In this document: piece by piece, positions 1 through 9,034 of the stretch
How the letters are laid out: every line of letters starts with the position of its first letter
Numbering within the stretch: the stretch's first letter is position 1
Assembly: GCA_021648145.1 (NCBI GenBank)
Contig: JAKITI010000016.1
Span: 1 to 61,386 of the forward strand
Direction: 5' to 3'
From: Gammaproteobacteria bacterium
GTDB taxonomy: Bacteria; Pseudomonadota; Gammaproteobacteria; JAADGQ01
DNA length: 61,386 nucleotides
Made by a program: the position numbers and the translations under genes
The notes under the pieces: generated by a model
The model's input: only the letters and a program-made list of their open reading frames with translations
The model's database searches: none
Told to the model about the DNA's origin: nothing

Positions 1-131
1 AAGCAGAGTTAAAAGCCAAGGCGGATGCAAAAAAAGCAGAAGCTGAGAAAAAGCTTAAAGAGAAACAGGAAGCTTTAAAAGAGAAAGCAGCTGATGAAGT
101 GCAAGATAAACTAAAGGGTCTTTTTAATTAG
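1..131 (+). CDS. C-terminal end of a Lys/Ala/Glu-rich protein (possibly AsmA family), 5' end outside the window
   Basis: An open frame enters from the left edge (first full codon at base 3) and stops at TAG 129-131. The visible 42 residues are almost entirely Ala, Lys, Glu and Asp in a heptad-like helical pattern and end KDKL-like (...DKLKGLFN). Highly charged helical tails of this kind are common at the C-terminus of AsmA-family envelope proteins, but the diagnostic domain is outside the window, so that name is a guess. No terminator follows; a small ORF with an RBS-like AGGAA begins 14 nt downstream. Confidence 0.45.
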   Translation, partial: AELKAKADAKKAEAEKKLKEKQEALKEKAADEVQDKLKGLFN

Positions 132-144
132 GAACGAGCACATC

Positions 145-348
145 ATGACTCCTTCTGATTCTCAACAAGCTCCACACCCAGAACAAACCCAGCTCTTTTT
201 AAGTGCTCGAAACTATCGTATTTTCCTTAAGGGGCTGTCGCTGGCTTTGTCATTTAATTCTAATTCACGTTCCAATCGTTATCTGTGGCTCCAAAACCGT
301 CATTGCCTTCGTCCCAGCGGCGAGCACCGGCATTGCTCAGTGTCATAA
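145..348 (+). pseudogene. Possible truncated gene at the edge of pilin cluster 1
   Basis: An ATG with an upstream AGGAA opens a 67-codon frame directly after the preceding gene. The first ~35 residues (MTPSDSQQAPHPEQTQLF...) look like an ordinary protein start. From about base 250 the frame runs antisense into the 3' end of pilE, where the base composition changes abruptly. The reading is that a gene start was cut when the pilin cluster was joined here. No homologue is recognised, and it may not be expressed. Confidence 0.22.
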
Positions 349-742
349 CGCCATCGCCGGCCTGTCGGCCGGTGGGTGTGGCGGTCAGGGTGTAGATGCT
401 TGCGGTGGCCGCAATGGTGAGGTTGTAGGCCGCTGTGCCGCCGTCAACGGGTGAGGTGCTGGAAAATATCCACGGGCTGCCGGTGTCAGTAGGTGAACCC
501 TGAGTGCCGGCCGCACCCTGAAACGAGCTGTTGCTGATGAAGTGTCGTTCCATGGCGTTGGCCAAACCCAGTAAGGCGCCCTGGGCATCGGTACGGCGTG
601 CTTTTGTTACCGAGTCCTGGTAAGCGGGCAGAGCGATGGAGGCGAGGATGGCGATGATAGCAACGGTGATCATCAGCTCGATCAGGGTAAAGCCGTGCAT
701 TATGTGCGTGGATTGTGTGCGGGCGGTCAACGGAATGTACAT
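260..742 (-). CDS. pilE: Type IV pilin-like protein PilE (minor pilin), cluster 1
   Basis: A 160-aa prepilin. The class III leader ends ...HIMHG before FTLIELM, so prepilin peptidase should cleave after Gly17 and methylate Phe; Glu5 of the mature protein is present. The hydrophobic helix (ITVAIIAILASIALPAY) is followed by the PilE-type segment ending RRTDAQGALLGLANAMERHF. It is the last gene of a minus-strand operon after fimT, with a 43-nt gap. PilE-like minor pilins join the PilV/W/X/FimT/PilY1 tip complex that primes pilus assembly in the inner membrane. Translation could start internally (MHGFTLIE), which would give a very short leader. GC content is visibly higher than in the homologous genes of cluster 2. 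Confidence 0.88.
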   Translation of the reverse strand: MYIPLTARTQSTHIMHGFTLIELMITVAIIAILASIALPAYQDSVTKARRTDAQGALLGLANAMERHFISNSSFQGAAGTQGSPTDTGSPWIFSSTSPVDGGTAAYNLTIAATASIYTLTATPTGRQAGDGVMTLSNAGARRWDEGNDGFGATDNDWNVN

Positions 743-785
743 GATTTTACCTTGTCTTGTGAGTTCAATGCGTGTGATGCGATGT

Positions 786-1400
786 TTAGCCTGGCGCAGT
801 GCAACTGCCTAGTGGAGCTGTGTTGCTACCGCTAATCAAACGCGGCCGTCCGGTGGCACTGATGCGGATTTGCCGACCATAATTTACACCTCGGCTATCG
901 CAAATAGCGAAGTTGGCTACAGCACCGGCGTTGTTGCCATCCGCAGAATAAATAAAGGCGTTGAGTGTAGCGCCGGTAAGTATGGTGGTGTCACCGTTCA
1001 CGCTGTTACCGACCTTGATGAGAGTATCGGTGGTGGCGGCAAATTGGGTGGCATCTGTATCACTTATGCCATTCACAAAGATAATCCAACCTGATGTCCA
1101 GGTATTACCACTGCCCGTGCAGATGGGGGTGGTGGCACTGGGGCTGGCGCTAGTACATAGCACTACATTTGTGCCGCGTTTAACCGCTTCGCTGCGGGCA
1201 ATATTGATATCTGTGACCAAGTTATTGGTTTGCGTGGCTAGCCGGTTATTGGCGATGGTGGTCTGAAAGCTGGGTACAGCTACTGTAAGCAAAATAGCGG
1301 CTATAGACAGGGTGATCATCATTTCGATTAAGGTGAAACCGGCTTGTGCACCGGGCGGAAAATGCCCTATGCAAGTATCAGAATGGACTCTGTTTATCAT
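786..1400 (-). CDS. fimT: GspH/FimT family minor pseudopilin, cluster 1
   Basis: A 204-aa protein with a 22-residue leader ending GAQAG before FTLIEMMITLSIAAILLTVAVP, a type III signal. After the helix comes the GspH/FimT signature region (NNLVTDINIARSEAVKRG), a Cys pair and a Gly/Ser-rich beta domain with a C-terminal GRPRL motif. FimT/FimU proteins are tip or core minor pilins and in some species bind DNA during transformation. Here fimT lies between pilY1 and pilE, 18 nt after pilY1. In cluster 2 fimT is first. A FimT-like fragment at 8425-8517 marks the position where a first-gene fimT would be expected. Confidence 0.88.
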   Translation of the reverse strand: MINRVHSDTCIGHFPPGAQAGFTLIEMMITLSIAAILLTVAVPSFQTTIANNRLATQTNNLVTDINIARSEAVKRGTNVVLCTSASPSATTPICTGSGNTWTSGWIIFVNGISDTDATQFAATTDTLIKVGNSVNGDTTILTGATLNAFIYSADGNNAGAVANFAICDSRGVNYGRQIRISATGRPRLISGSNTAPLGSCTAPG

Positions 1401-1418
1401 GACGTGTGTGCTCGTTGG

Positions 1419-4400
1419 TTATTTGATTTGGCGCCAGGCCTGACGGCCGGTGCCCTGACCAAAGGTATTTTCACGAATGACCTCAGTGGTACCACTACTG
1501 GTGTTTTGGTATTTGAGATCAGAATCAGATTTGCCATCGTTAAGAATAGCGGGTGTGCCGGAGGGGGCTCCACCCTGAATAAGGCGTCCGCTACCAGGTA
1601 ATTCAACATCGTCGTAGGTCACTCTGTCATTATCGTCGAACAGACCGTCGCCATTAATGTCAAAGGGTGACTCTTGCAGACGACCACCGTCTGCGGCATC
1701 CAGCTCCATGAGCCAACCAGTACCTTCAGGATTACACAGATTTCCGCTGGGAATGAGGGTCACAAAGACTATGACATCTCCCATCAGCAGCGGGCGGTAA
1801 ATGACCCGTTCACCAGGTTCTGGTAGCTGCATAAACCAGCCCTTGTCACCACTGGCCATAGTATTGTCACTGGTGACCCGGATTTCACAGTTTGCAGAGT
1901 TGGAAGCAATATCCACACACGTGGTGTTAATCACGGTGGAGATGGTTTGTTCTAATAGTTCGATGGCGGGGGTACCGGTTATGCGGCTGCCGCTGTCGAT
2001 AATGCCGTAGAAGTTTTGGCTTTGTGAACCGGTGGCAGTGTTATCGGTAGCTTCCAGATATTTGCCCGAACCGAAGTAGACCATCAAGTCCGAGCCGTTA
2101 GGGGCATAACCCACTTCCGGCTGGCTGGTGATGGGTTGCGCGTTGCCACTGGCATCTTTGGCAACGAACAGTGGTTTTGGCGTAGTGCCTTGTGAGTAGG
2201 CCACGCTCCAGCTACTGGAGCTGCTACTGCTCAGGTCAAACTTCCACATATTACCAAACAGGTCACCAGCGTAGACCACGTCAACAATGTGGTCACCATT
2301 GGTATCAACTGGAGCCACATCGCTTAAGCCATTGGCACGACCGGCACCAGTGGGGTCTTCTGCCATGCCTGCCTGGGTGTTGATCTTGCGGATCACTGAA
2401 CCGTTGGAGATGTCGAGGATGTACAACACCGCATCGCCGGTGGTGCTGGCAGCGCCGTCAGACTCTGTGTTGTTGTAACCATTACCAAATACTGCACCCC
2501 AGGTGCCGCTATTGAGCCGCACAATCGCGGGTTTGCTGTAGGTGTAACCCAATGCATATTGCATGTCAGCATCGGTGTCGGTATCGTCTTTGTCAGCGTA
2601 CTCCCACAGCACGGTGGAGGCAGCGTTGCTTTCCGTGAAACTGGCGCTGGTTACATCCAGTGCATAAATGGCCTGGCCACCACGATTGAGACCCGCAGCC
2701 AGTACGGAATGCCACGAACCGCCAAAGAAGGCATCGGATATCGTGGGTGTACCATCTACATAATATTTGTGACTGTAGCTGGGCGAGGTCAGGGCGCTAA
2801 GCCGTGAATAGACTTCGTTGGGTACATAGGCCATCATTTCCGTACCCTTGCTGCTGCCGGTTGAAGCATCGAAGCCATGTAACATGCCGTCGTTGGCGCC
2901 GACATACACCATGGGAGTGCGGGGCGAGCTGTGATATGTATTGTGAAAAGTGGAATAGGCCACGGCATTTTCCGGTGCGCCCGCTCCCCATGTGTCTGGG
3001 AAGAAGGAATTGGGATTGCCCACAAAGACCGGGCTGGAATTGACCATGTCGCCGAGAACGTGGCTATTGCCATTTAAATCGACCCGATCGCGGAAGCCAC
3101 TGATGCCGGTTTTACCGCGCAAGAAATCAACACGGTCGGAACCCAGGCCATCGACAACACCGTTGGAGTTGTTATTCAACATGGCCTGCTGCGTAACTGA
3201 AATACCACTGTTCCAGCGGAAAGGCACGCCCGCGCCAGATACTGCCGAACCGTCATGAGTGAGGATCACCCGTAATCCAAAAGTGGGGATGTTGTCCACC
3301 GCCGACCAGCTGGGCGTGCTGCTGATACTGCCCACTACGCCCAGAGCCGGATCAGATATTATGGAATAGGCTTTCAGGTCGCCCGTCCAGGTACCGGTAT
3401 CGAAGGTGGACTGGATCAGGGCAGTATCCGAGCTGATTTCACCGCTGGTCAGCGCTGCGGCACTGGCCGATACACCGCTGCGCGCGATGATTTCATTAAA
3501 GGCATTGGATAGCTGTTTTTTCAGGTTTAACGCATTGGTCACCAGGAAATAATTGTCTGGGTCACCATCGCCGTCGCTATCCCACTCGGAGGTCATGTCG
3601 GGCAGGTTGTTGGCAGAGGCACTATCTTCCTGGAATCCGCCCCACTTGGCGGCATACCACAATGGATCTTTGAGGAATGTGGCGGAAGTACCCGAGTTAC
3701 CAGGGGTGAATGTGCGTGATGCCACAAGTGGTAAGGGATCACCTGCAATGTTAGGGGTATCCAGAAAATAGTCAGGGTCACTGCTGGCACCAGTGTCTAC
3801 ATCGCGTATTTCCAGATAGGTACCATCGGCGGTGGTGCCAGAGATGATGTAACCCATATGCTGAACGATACAGCCGGAGGCATAAGTGGAAGTCATATTG
3901 ATGGTTACTGTGCCATCGCCATTGACAACGTATTCGTACACCGCAATGGCATCCATATCATGATCAGCACCCTGCTCCACATCTTCGTAGTTGATGCGAA
4001 ATTTGCCGTAGGTTGGCGTGAGGGTTTCGACATAAAAATCCACGATGGTGTTGGTGGGCTGGAAATCGCTCACAGACGGGGTGATACCCAGGCAGCCGCC
4101 CACGGATTTGGCAAATGGCACCAGAGTGATGTTGCCGCCGCCAGCCATTGGGATGTCGATGTTTGGCAATGGTGAAGCAAGCGCGACAGAGAAGGTATCA
4201 ATCTTCTGGTCACCCATGGCTGGATTGACATCGTTAATGGTGCCGTAATAACCGATACTCGCTGAGTAGTAACTGCCTTCTTTGGTGGGTTCTTCCGGTG
4301 CCAGGCCGCGGATAGTGCCGAGGCTGGTGACGGTCTTGCTGGTGGGTGCGCCATCATAGACGGCATTTGATTGGCCAATGAAGTGGTTGCCAACAATACC

Positions 4401-6353
4401 TGTTTCACCGCTGGTAATCGTATTGGCGAGTGTTGATACGTTTACGCCGCTCATATCGCTAGCGAGACCACCGAAATAACTGCCCGGCAGTTGATTGGAA
4501 TCATAGGACGGATTGATGTCCGCAATCACGATCTGAAAAGGTTTTGCACAGGCGGGAAAGCCACTGGTGCCATACGGATCTATCCAGCTTGGCAACGGCA
4601 GACCCAGGGTCGCATCATCATTCCCTGAGCTGGCAATATTGAACTCAGGTGTGGGCGTTGCCTTGCCAGCAAAATAACGCATACCTTCATACATCATTTC
4701 GGCAACCGGGTTACCCCAGTCGGTAATCACACCTTCTGTCATCGGACCATTGGTCACCCATGCGCCAGGCCAGCCAGGTGCGTAGTCTTTGCTTCCATAG
4801 CGGAAATTAGCGATTCTCAAACGATCCATGGTACCAATCACACCAATGGTGCTGGTATAGGTGCCATCATTGGCGTTGATTTCGTCTGTGATGGAACCAA
4901 CGTTTTTGCGCAGAACGCCACCGGACATATTTTTTTCGTAGGATCCGGTTAGCAGACCGAAGTACATGCTGTCGTTTTCACCGTAGCTTTGCAGCAGGCC
5001 GACAGGTTTGTAGTTACCGTTAGGGTAAACCTGGCAGTTGGCTTCCAATAGACCTGCGACACAAACCTGAGTGCGGACGACGTAATCACTAATGGTCGAA
5101 GCGGGACGGGCTTTCTGCCAATAGAGGAAATAATTGTCACCGTCCCCAGTTTCTTGGTGGCGAAATTTGATTGTGTGATTGCCGACGGACAGGAACCGTG
5201 TGCCACTGTGGGTTTGACAGTTGCATTTACCGTGGGCACCATACCAATCAGCGACAACAAAGCCATCGATAATGACATCGACTGCATCGTCACCATCCAC
5301 TGCAAAGGAGTAAATACCTGCTTCGCCAGGAGGAATGACCAGTATACCTTCAAAGATCGTCAGGTAATTATCGTTGCTGCCGTATGGGTTGCCGCTACCA
5401 TTGATTGTGCTGACATTGCCTGAGCCAAACTTGTTTCCAGCAGTAGCATAAGAGGCTTCCAGCGCGTCGTAATCAGCCGTATTGCTGGGGTAGGAGCCGT
5501 AGTGATGGGTATCGTATGTTGTTTGAGTAAGATTTTCCAGGCCTGCTACCGTTGGGTCGGAGCTGGCGGGCACAATTTGCCAGCTACTCGCAGTTTGTGC
5601 GCAGTTTGTATCGCCGCAAGTGCTGCCCGCCACAGGGCGTTCTTTGGAGACCCATTCCCAGATGCGAAAATAACTATCATTCAATACTCGGAAAAGGGGC
5701 GGGTCATTGCTGCTCACTAGAGTGGTATTGGCAAACAAGTGACGTGTACCTGAGACGGGCAGGTTAAGTGGTGAATATTCTTGAATATCGTAACCATCTG
5801 TGGCGATGCTGGCGTATTCCTTGCCCCAGCTATGGGCATCCTGTGGAATGTAGGAACGTTCCAGTACCGTCGTAGAAACGGTGTCTGTGGAACGGCTGCC
5901 ACCGTAAAACACTTTGCGCAGGGCATCAATGCGCGAGGTCGTGAGGTAATTCAGAAAGTCGCCGGACCATTCGTTAGCACCCACGCACTTTTTGGTAACT
6001 GTGGTGGCGCTGGGTTCAAAGCGGCTGTTGGTCGAGTTGTAGACGTAACATAAGTTAGAGCCGAAATAGCCGTAATAATCAATGACTGTCGGTTTGTAAC
6101 CCACGTCTAATATTCCATCACTATTGAGATCAGAGGCATCGTTGTAAGCCTCGTAATACAATTTGTGGTCACGACCCATCGTCATCAGGGTAAGCGGCGG
6201 AGCAGATTGCGCGGCAAATAATGGGGAATCAGAAAGATTCAGGGTTGCGGCCATACCCGTTGTGGCGGTGGTTAACAAACCCATAGCCAGAATGTTTGTA
6301 GCGAGAATGGCTGTAGTAAAAATGTGTGGCATTTTCATAACATGAAACCTCAT
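1419..6353 (-). CDS. pilY1: PilY1-like pilus tip adhesin/assembly protein with inserted PA14 domain, cluster 1
   Basis: A 1644-aa protein with an N-terminal Sec signal (hydrophobic run ending TTGMAA). The mature N-terminus has the PilY1 start DHKLYYEAYND and an EF-hand-like DLNSDGILD near residues 75-85. Residues ~325-418 read as a PA14 carbohydrate-binding domain (YLTIFEGILVIPPGE, YSFAVDGDDAVDV). The C-terminal third is the PilY1 beta-propeller, with the typical PMVYVGANDGMLHGFDA and a calcium-loop-like DTNGDHIVDVVYAGD, ending GRQAWRQIK. Start ATG 6353 overlaps the pilX stop (ATGA), implying translational coupling. PilY1 caps the pilus and modulates retraction and adhesion in a calcium-dependent way. 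The PA14 insertion is absent from the second PilY1 in this window and suggests a different ligand. Confidence 0.9.
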   Translation of the reverse strand: MRFHVMKMPHIFTTAILATNILAMGLLTTATTGMAATLNLSDSPLFAAQSAPPLTLMTMGRDHKLYYEAYNDASDLNSDGILDVGYKPTVIDYYGYFGSNLCYVYNSTNSRFEPSATTVTKKCVGANEWSGDFLNYLTTSRIDALRKVFYGGSRSTDTVSTTVLERSYIPQDAHSWGKEYASIATDGYDIQEYSPLNLPVSGTRHLFANTTLVSSNDPPLFRVLNDSYFRIWEWVSKERPVAGSTCGDTNCAQTASSWQIVPASSDPTVAGLENLTQTTYDTHHYGSYPSNTADYDALEASYATAGNKFGSGNVSTINGSGNPYGSNDNYLTIFEGILVIPPGEAGIYSFAVDGDDAVDVIIDGFVVADWYGAHGKCNCQTHSGTRFLSVGNHTIKFRHQETGDGDNYFLYWQKARPASTISDYVVRTQVCVAGLLEANCQVYPNGNYKPVGLLQSYGENDSMYFGLLTGSYEKNMSGGVLRKNVGSITDEINANDGTYTSTIGVIGTMDRLRIANFRYGSKDYAPGWPGAWVTNGPMTEGVITDWGNPVAEMMYEGMRYFAGKATPTPEFNIASSGNDDATLGLPLPSWIDPYGTSGFPACAKPFQIVIADINPSYDSNQLPGSYFGGLASDMSGVNVSTLANTITSGETGIVGNHFIGQSNAVYDGAPTSKTVTSLGTIRGLAPEEPTKEGSYYSASIGYYGTINDVNPAMGDQKIDTFSVALASPLPNIDIPMAGGGNITLVPFAKSVGGCLGITPSVSDFQPTNTIVDFYVETLTPTYGKFRINYEDVEQGADHDMDAIAVYEYVVNGDGTVTINMTSTYASGCIVQHMGYIISGTTADGTYLEIRDVDTGASSDPDYFLDTPNIAGDPLPLVASRTFTPGNSGTSATFLKDPLWYAAKWGGFQEDSASANNLPDMTSEWDSDGDGDPDNYFLVTNALNLKKQLSNAFNEIIARSGVSASAAALTSGEISSDTALIQSTFDTGTWTGDLKAYSIISDPALGVVGSISSTPSWSAVDNIPTFGLRVILTHDGSAVSGAGVPFRWNSGISVTQQAMLNNNSNGVVDGLGSDRVDFLRGKTGISGFRDRVDLNGNSHVLGDMVNSSPVFVGNPNSFFPDTWGAGAPENAVAYSTFHNTYHSSPRTPMVYVGANDGMLHGFDASTGSSKGTEMMAYVPNEVYSRLSALTSPSYSHKYYVDGTPTISDAFFGGSWHSVLAAGLNRGGQAIYALDVTSASFTESNAASTVLWEYADKDDTDTDADMQYALGYTYSKPAIVRLNSGTWGAVFGNGYNNTESDGAASTTGDAVLYILDISNGSVIRKINTQAGMAEDPTGAGRANGLSDVAPVDTNGDHIVDVVYAGDLFGNMWKFDLSSSSSSSWSVAYSQGTTPKPLFVAKDASGNAQPITSQPEVGYAPNGSDLMVYFGSGKYLEATDNTATGSQSQNFYGIIDSGSRITGTPAIELLEQTISTVINTTCVDIASNSANCEIRVTSDNTMASGDKGWFMQLPEPGERVIYRPLLMGDVIVFVTLIPSGNLCNPEGTGWLMELDAADGGRLQESPFDINGDGLFDDNDRVTYDDVELPGSGRLIQGGAPSGTPAILNDGKSDSDLKYQNTSSGTTEVIRENTFGQGTGRQAWRQIK

Positions 6354-6934
6354 TGTGAGCCGTAAAAGCGTTCGGCATACATTGTTTCGATGATGGATTG
6401 CGCGGTGTCGGTGCCGCCGATGCCTTGGGCGGTAACGCGGTAAATCACACGCTGGGAGCGTGATTGCCCAGTACCCATCACCAAACTACCCCGGGACGTG
6501 CTATTTTGTTCAACAATAAAACGTGGGCTGGCAGCCAGCCCATTGAGGGTGCTGCTGTAGTTGCGACCGTTAGACTGCCACCAGCTGAGTGACTTGTCTG
6601 TCATGTTGGTTAAGTCTGTCGCATTTAATTTAAAGATGTCACAAGGAGCACTGGCGCAGCTATTTACTGTGCCTGGTGCTTGTATCTGGCTATTTATCCA
6701 GCTCTCCCCTTCACGTACGGCGCTTTCCGCAGCCTGGAAGGCAAGCATTGTGTCACGTGAATTACTGGACATGCGCTCCTGCATTATTGTGGATTGCATG
6801 CCCGACAAACCCAGCAGGGTCAGCACCACCAGCAACATCAAACTGATGATGAGAGAGGCACCGGCTTGTACTTTGGCCAGGGGTGTTTTACCGGCGAAAA
6901 CCGTCAGCGATTTGTTGTCAGTGGTGGGGTGCAT
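6350..6934 (-). CDS. pilX: PilX-like minor pilin, cluster 1
   Basis: A 194-aa protein. The N-terminal half has the PilX pattern: a long leader (~27 aa) ending in QAGASLIISLMLLVVLTLLGLSG, where the usual FTLIE is replaced by ASLIIS as in PilX_N proteins, then MQSTIMQERMSSNSRD and the AFQAAESAVREGE segment. PilX_N proteins sit with PilV and PilW in the minor pilin complex. It lies 6 nt downstream of pilW and overlaps pilY1 by 4 nt. Confidence 0.85.
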   Translation of the reverse strand: MHPTTDNKSLTVFAGKTPLAKVQAGASLIISLMLLVVLTLLGLSGMQSTIMQERMSSNSRDTMLAFQAAESAVREGESWINSQIQAPGTVNSCASAPCDIFKLNATDLTNMTDKSLSWWQSNGRNYSSTLNGLAASPRFIVEQNSTSRGSLVMGTGQSRSQRVIYRVTAQGIGGTDTAQSIIETMYAERFYGSQ

Positions 6935-6940
6935 AATAGC

Positions 6941-7894
6941 TTACGGATTCCTGTTGCGAATACTAATGGTGTTATTGAAGGTACGCCGCAGACGGCCATC
7001 ACCACTGGCACCCTTGGGGGATACATTGCTGGATTCACTGCGTACTATCAGGGTGACGCGCAAGCTGTTGACCTGATCTATTTTTAGACTACCGGTACCA
7101 GGACTCACATAACGCATGGCACCGTTGGTGGCATCAAGTAGCTCACCAAACTGGATTTGCAAATCCTCGATTCCTTCCACCAGCTCCACCGCAGAAGTAC
7201 CGTTTATTGAGCGGAACAGAGCGGGTTCGCCGCTGGCACCCGCCTGGATGGAATATGTCGCTTCGCGTACCTGGTAAACCATGGCACCTCCTTGATATTG
7301 CTGGCTCATACTGGAGGTGTTGTTGCCCGGCGAAGTACCTCCACCGGTATTGTGATTCAGGGTATTTGAGGCAGAGGGGTTATTATTGGATATCTGAAAT
7401 AAGTCGCCAGCCTCGCAGTTGGTCACTAGCATTATGTCTCCCTTTGCCAGCCCCGAAGCATCGGCAACATGGAGGACGGAAGATGCTGTAGGCATGAAGG
7501 GGGCGGTGACTCTCATGCCATCGCTTAGTGCGCCCCGCAGAGTAACGGTGTCGGAGCTGTTGAGGCCAGCATTGTTGGTGCCACCGAGGCCGCCCTGGCC
7601 TAGCAGATTTATATATCCCGTACCTCCGTTGTCGAGATTATCGGTGATAGAAATATCCTGGCTACGGCACCCCCAGTATCCGGCCATGCGCAGGTCATCC
7701 GCCAAAATACGCATAGCGGTACGGCCATTTTCCTGCATCCTTGACAGTGACTCCTGCACCAAGAAACTTTTTTTGTTGGCCAAGAAAATTTGCAACACCC
7801 CAGCCATCAGCACCAAGCTGATGACCATAGCCACCATAATTTCGATGAGGGTCAGTCCGGTCTGATGTCTGGATGTGTTGCGTGTATCTTTCAT
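6941..7894 (-). CDS. pilW: PilW-like minor pilin, cluster 1
   Basis: A 317-aa prepilin. Leader MKDTRNTSRHQTG precedes LTLIEIMVAMVISLVLMAGVLQIFLANK, then LSRMQENGRTAMRILADDLRMAGYWGC, the hallmark of PilW. The large beta-rich domain contains a Cys pair (GC in YWGC and TNCEAG). The C-terminus VEGIEDLQIQFGE...VNSLRVTLIVRS is also typical. It lies 33 nt after pilV. It is needed, with PilV and PilX, to initiate type IV pili. Confidence 0.88.
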   Translation of the reverse strand: MKDTRNTSRHQTGLTLIEIMVAMVISLVLMAGVLQIFLANKKSFLVQESLSRMQENGRTAMRILADDLRMAGYWGCRSQDISITDNLDNGGTGYINLLGQGGLGGTNNAGLNSSDTVTLRGALSDGMRVTAPFMPTASSVLHVADASGLAKGDIMLVTNCEAGDLFQISNNNPSASNTLNHNTGGGTSPGNNTSSMSQQYQGGAMVYQVREATYSIQAGASGEPALFRSINGTSAVELVEGIEDLQIQFGELLDATNGAMRYVSPGTGSLKIDQVNSLRVTLIVRSESSNVSPKGASGDGRLRRTFNNTISIRNRNP

Positions 7895-7927
7895 TTTGTG
7901 TGTATAAACAGTTCTCGGTAATAGGGG

Positions 7928-8428
7928 TTAACGGCTGTAAAGCACTTGCCCTGAGATGCTCAGGCATATCATGTCGTTAGGGTCAGTTGGGTCGCAGCTG
8001 ATACCTGTGGCACCGTTGCGTGCGTCGTCCCACATCACGGTAACGGTATGCGGCAAGCTGGCACTAGTACCAGTGACCGTGCCACGCCCCGAGGGCAATG
8101 TGGCGGCAAGGTTGATGGACCATTCTCCAACATCATTGTCGGCCAGATTGGCCGGGGAGCAGCTGGAGATAATGCAGCCAGGATCGCTGGGCAGGCTACC
8201 TGTATCAATGCTGTTGTAGGCATTGGCATCAATGCCCATGGGGTTGGCACGCATGCGATCCAGCATCTCGTAGGCCAAAAAGGTTGCTTGTGAGCGTTGG
8301 TAGGCGCTGTTGTTGTGCTTTAGGCTGCTGGCTTGCAGACCGGCCAGACCCAGTAGGCCGATAGAGATAACGATCATCGTCACAAGAACTTCGATTAATG
8401 AAAATCCTGAAGAGCGTATCGCCATCAT
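7928..8428 (-). CDS. pilV: PilV-like minor pilin, cluster 1
   Basis: A 166-aa prepilin. Leader MMAIRSSG precedes FSLIEVLVTMIVISIGLLGLAGLQ, then the PilV signature (SAYQRSQATFLAYEMLDRMRANP). The C-terminal domain carries paired Cys residues and ends in the HTVTVMWDD...GQVLYSR beta strand typical of PilV. Its ATG overlaps the stop of the upstream FimT-like fragment (ATGA, 8425-8428), so it may have been coupled to a full fimT in the past. First intact gene of the cluster 1 operon. Confidence 0.88.
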   Translation of the reverse strand: MMAIRSSGFSLIEVLVTMIVISIGLLGLAGLQASSLKHNNSAYQRSQATFLAYEMLDRMRANPMGIDANAYNSIDTGSLPSDPGCIISSCSPANLADNDVGEWSINLAATLPSGRGTVTGTSASLPHTVTVMWDDARNGATGISCDPTDPNDMICLSISGQVLYSR

Positions 8429-8517
8429 TTAAGTGCCATTAACACGCTGTGTGGGTAATTGCTGCTACAGCAAGTGACCATGTTTTCTATCAGTGTGAAC
8501 CCAAGTGTGCTTTTCAT
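8425..8517 (-). pseudogene. N-terminal fragment of a FimT/GspH-type prepilin
   Basis: A 30-codon minus-strand frame starting MKSTLGFTLIENMVT, i.e. a class III prepilin leader with cleavage after Gly and Glu5 preserved, and then unrelated residues (CCSSNYPHSVLMALK). Its stop overlaps the pilV start by 4 nt. It occupies the place fimT has in cluster 2, so it is best read as the stump of an internally deleted fimT. Alternative: a real very short ORF acting as a coupling leader. Confidence 0.55.
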
Positions 8518-8632
8518 AATTCAGCCTAATACACAGATCTATTACTCACTAATAGCGTCAGGAACTTATAAATGTTAAGTGAATAATGGCAGAGAAGGCT
8601 GGGCTGTGTTCGGAGTCACAAATATAGCTGAT

Positions 8633-8674
8633 TATTACGGTAGCATCAGTGAAAAGCAGTTTTGTGCTATGTTC
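8633..8674 (+). pseudogene. 42-nt rpsD (ribosomal protein S4) fragment
   Basis: Fourteen codons translate [14 protein letters not shown], against [14 protein letters not shown] in the intact rpsD at 50419-50460. By my alignment 36 of 42 nt match, including a 21-nt exact run (8642-8662 versus 50428-50448), far beyond chance. Similarity stops abruptly on both sides. It ends 6 nt from the stop of the DUF4143 relic on the other strand. Probably a scrap left by recombination or mobile-element activity. Confidence 0.6.
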
Positions 8675-8680
8675 TCAGAT

Positions 8681-9016
<336 letters not shown>

Positions 9017-9034
9017 TCAATAAAAGCATACATT

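Noticed and set aside
2192-2807. Several 60-80 codon plus-strand frames inside pilY1
   Set aside because: Antisense to the PilY1 beta-propeller; no start context and low-complexity composition.
6561-7076. 171-codon open frame on the plus strand across pilX/pilW
   Set aside because: It is antisense to two clearly conserved pilin genes, has no recognisable domain and no RBS; an open antisense frame in GC-richer DNA.
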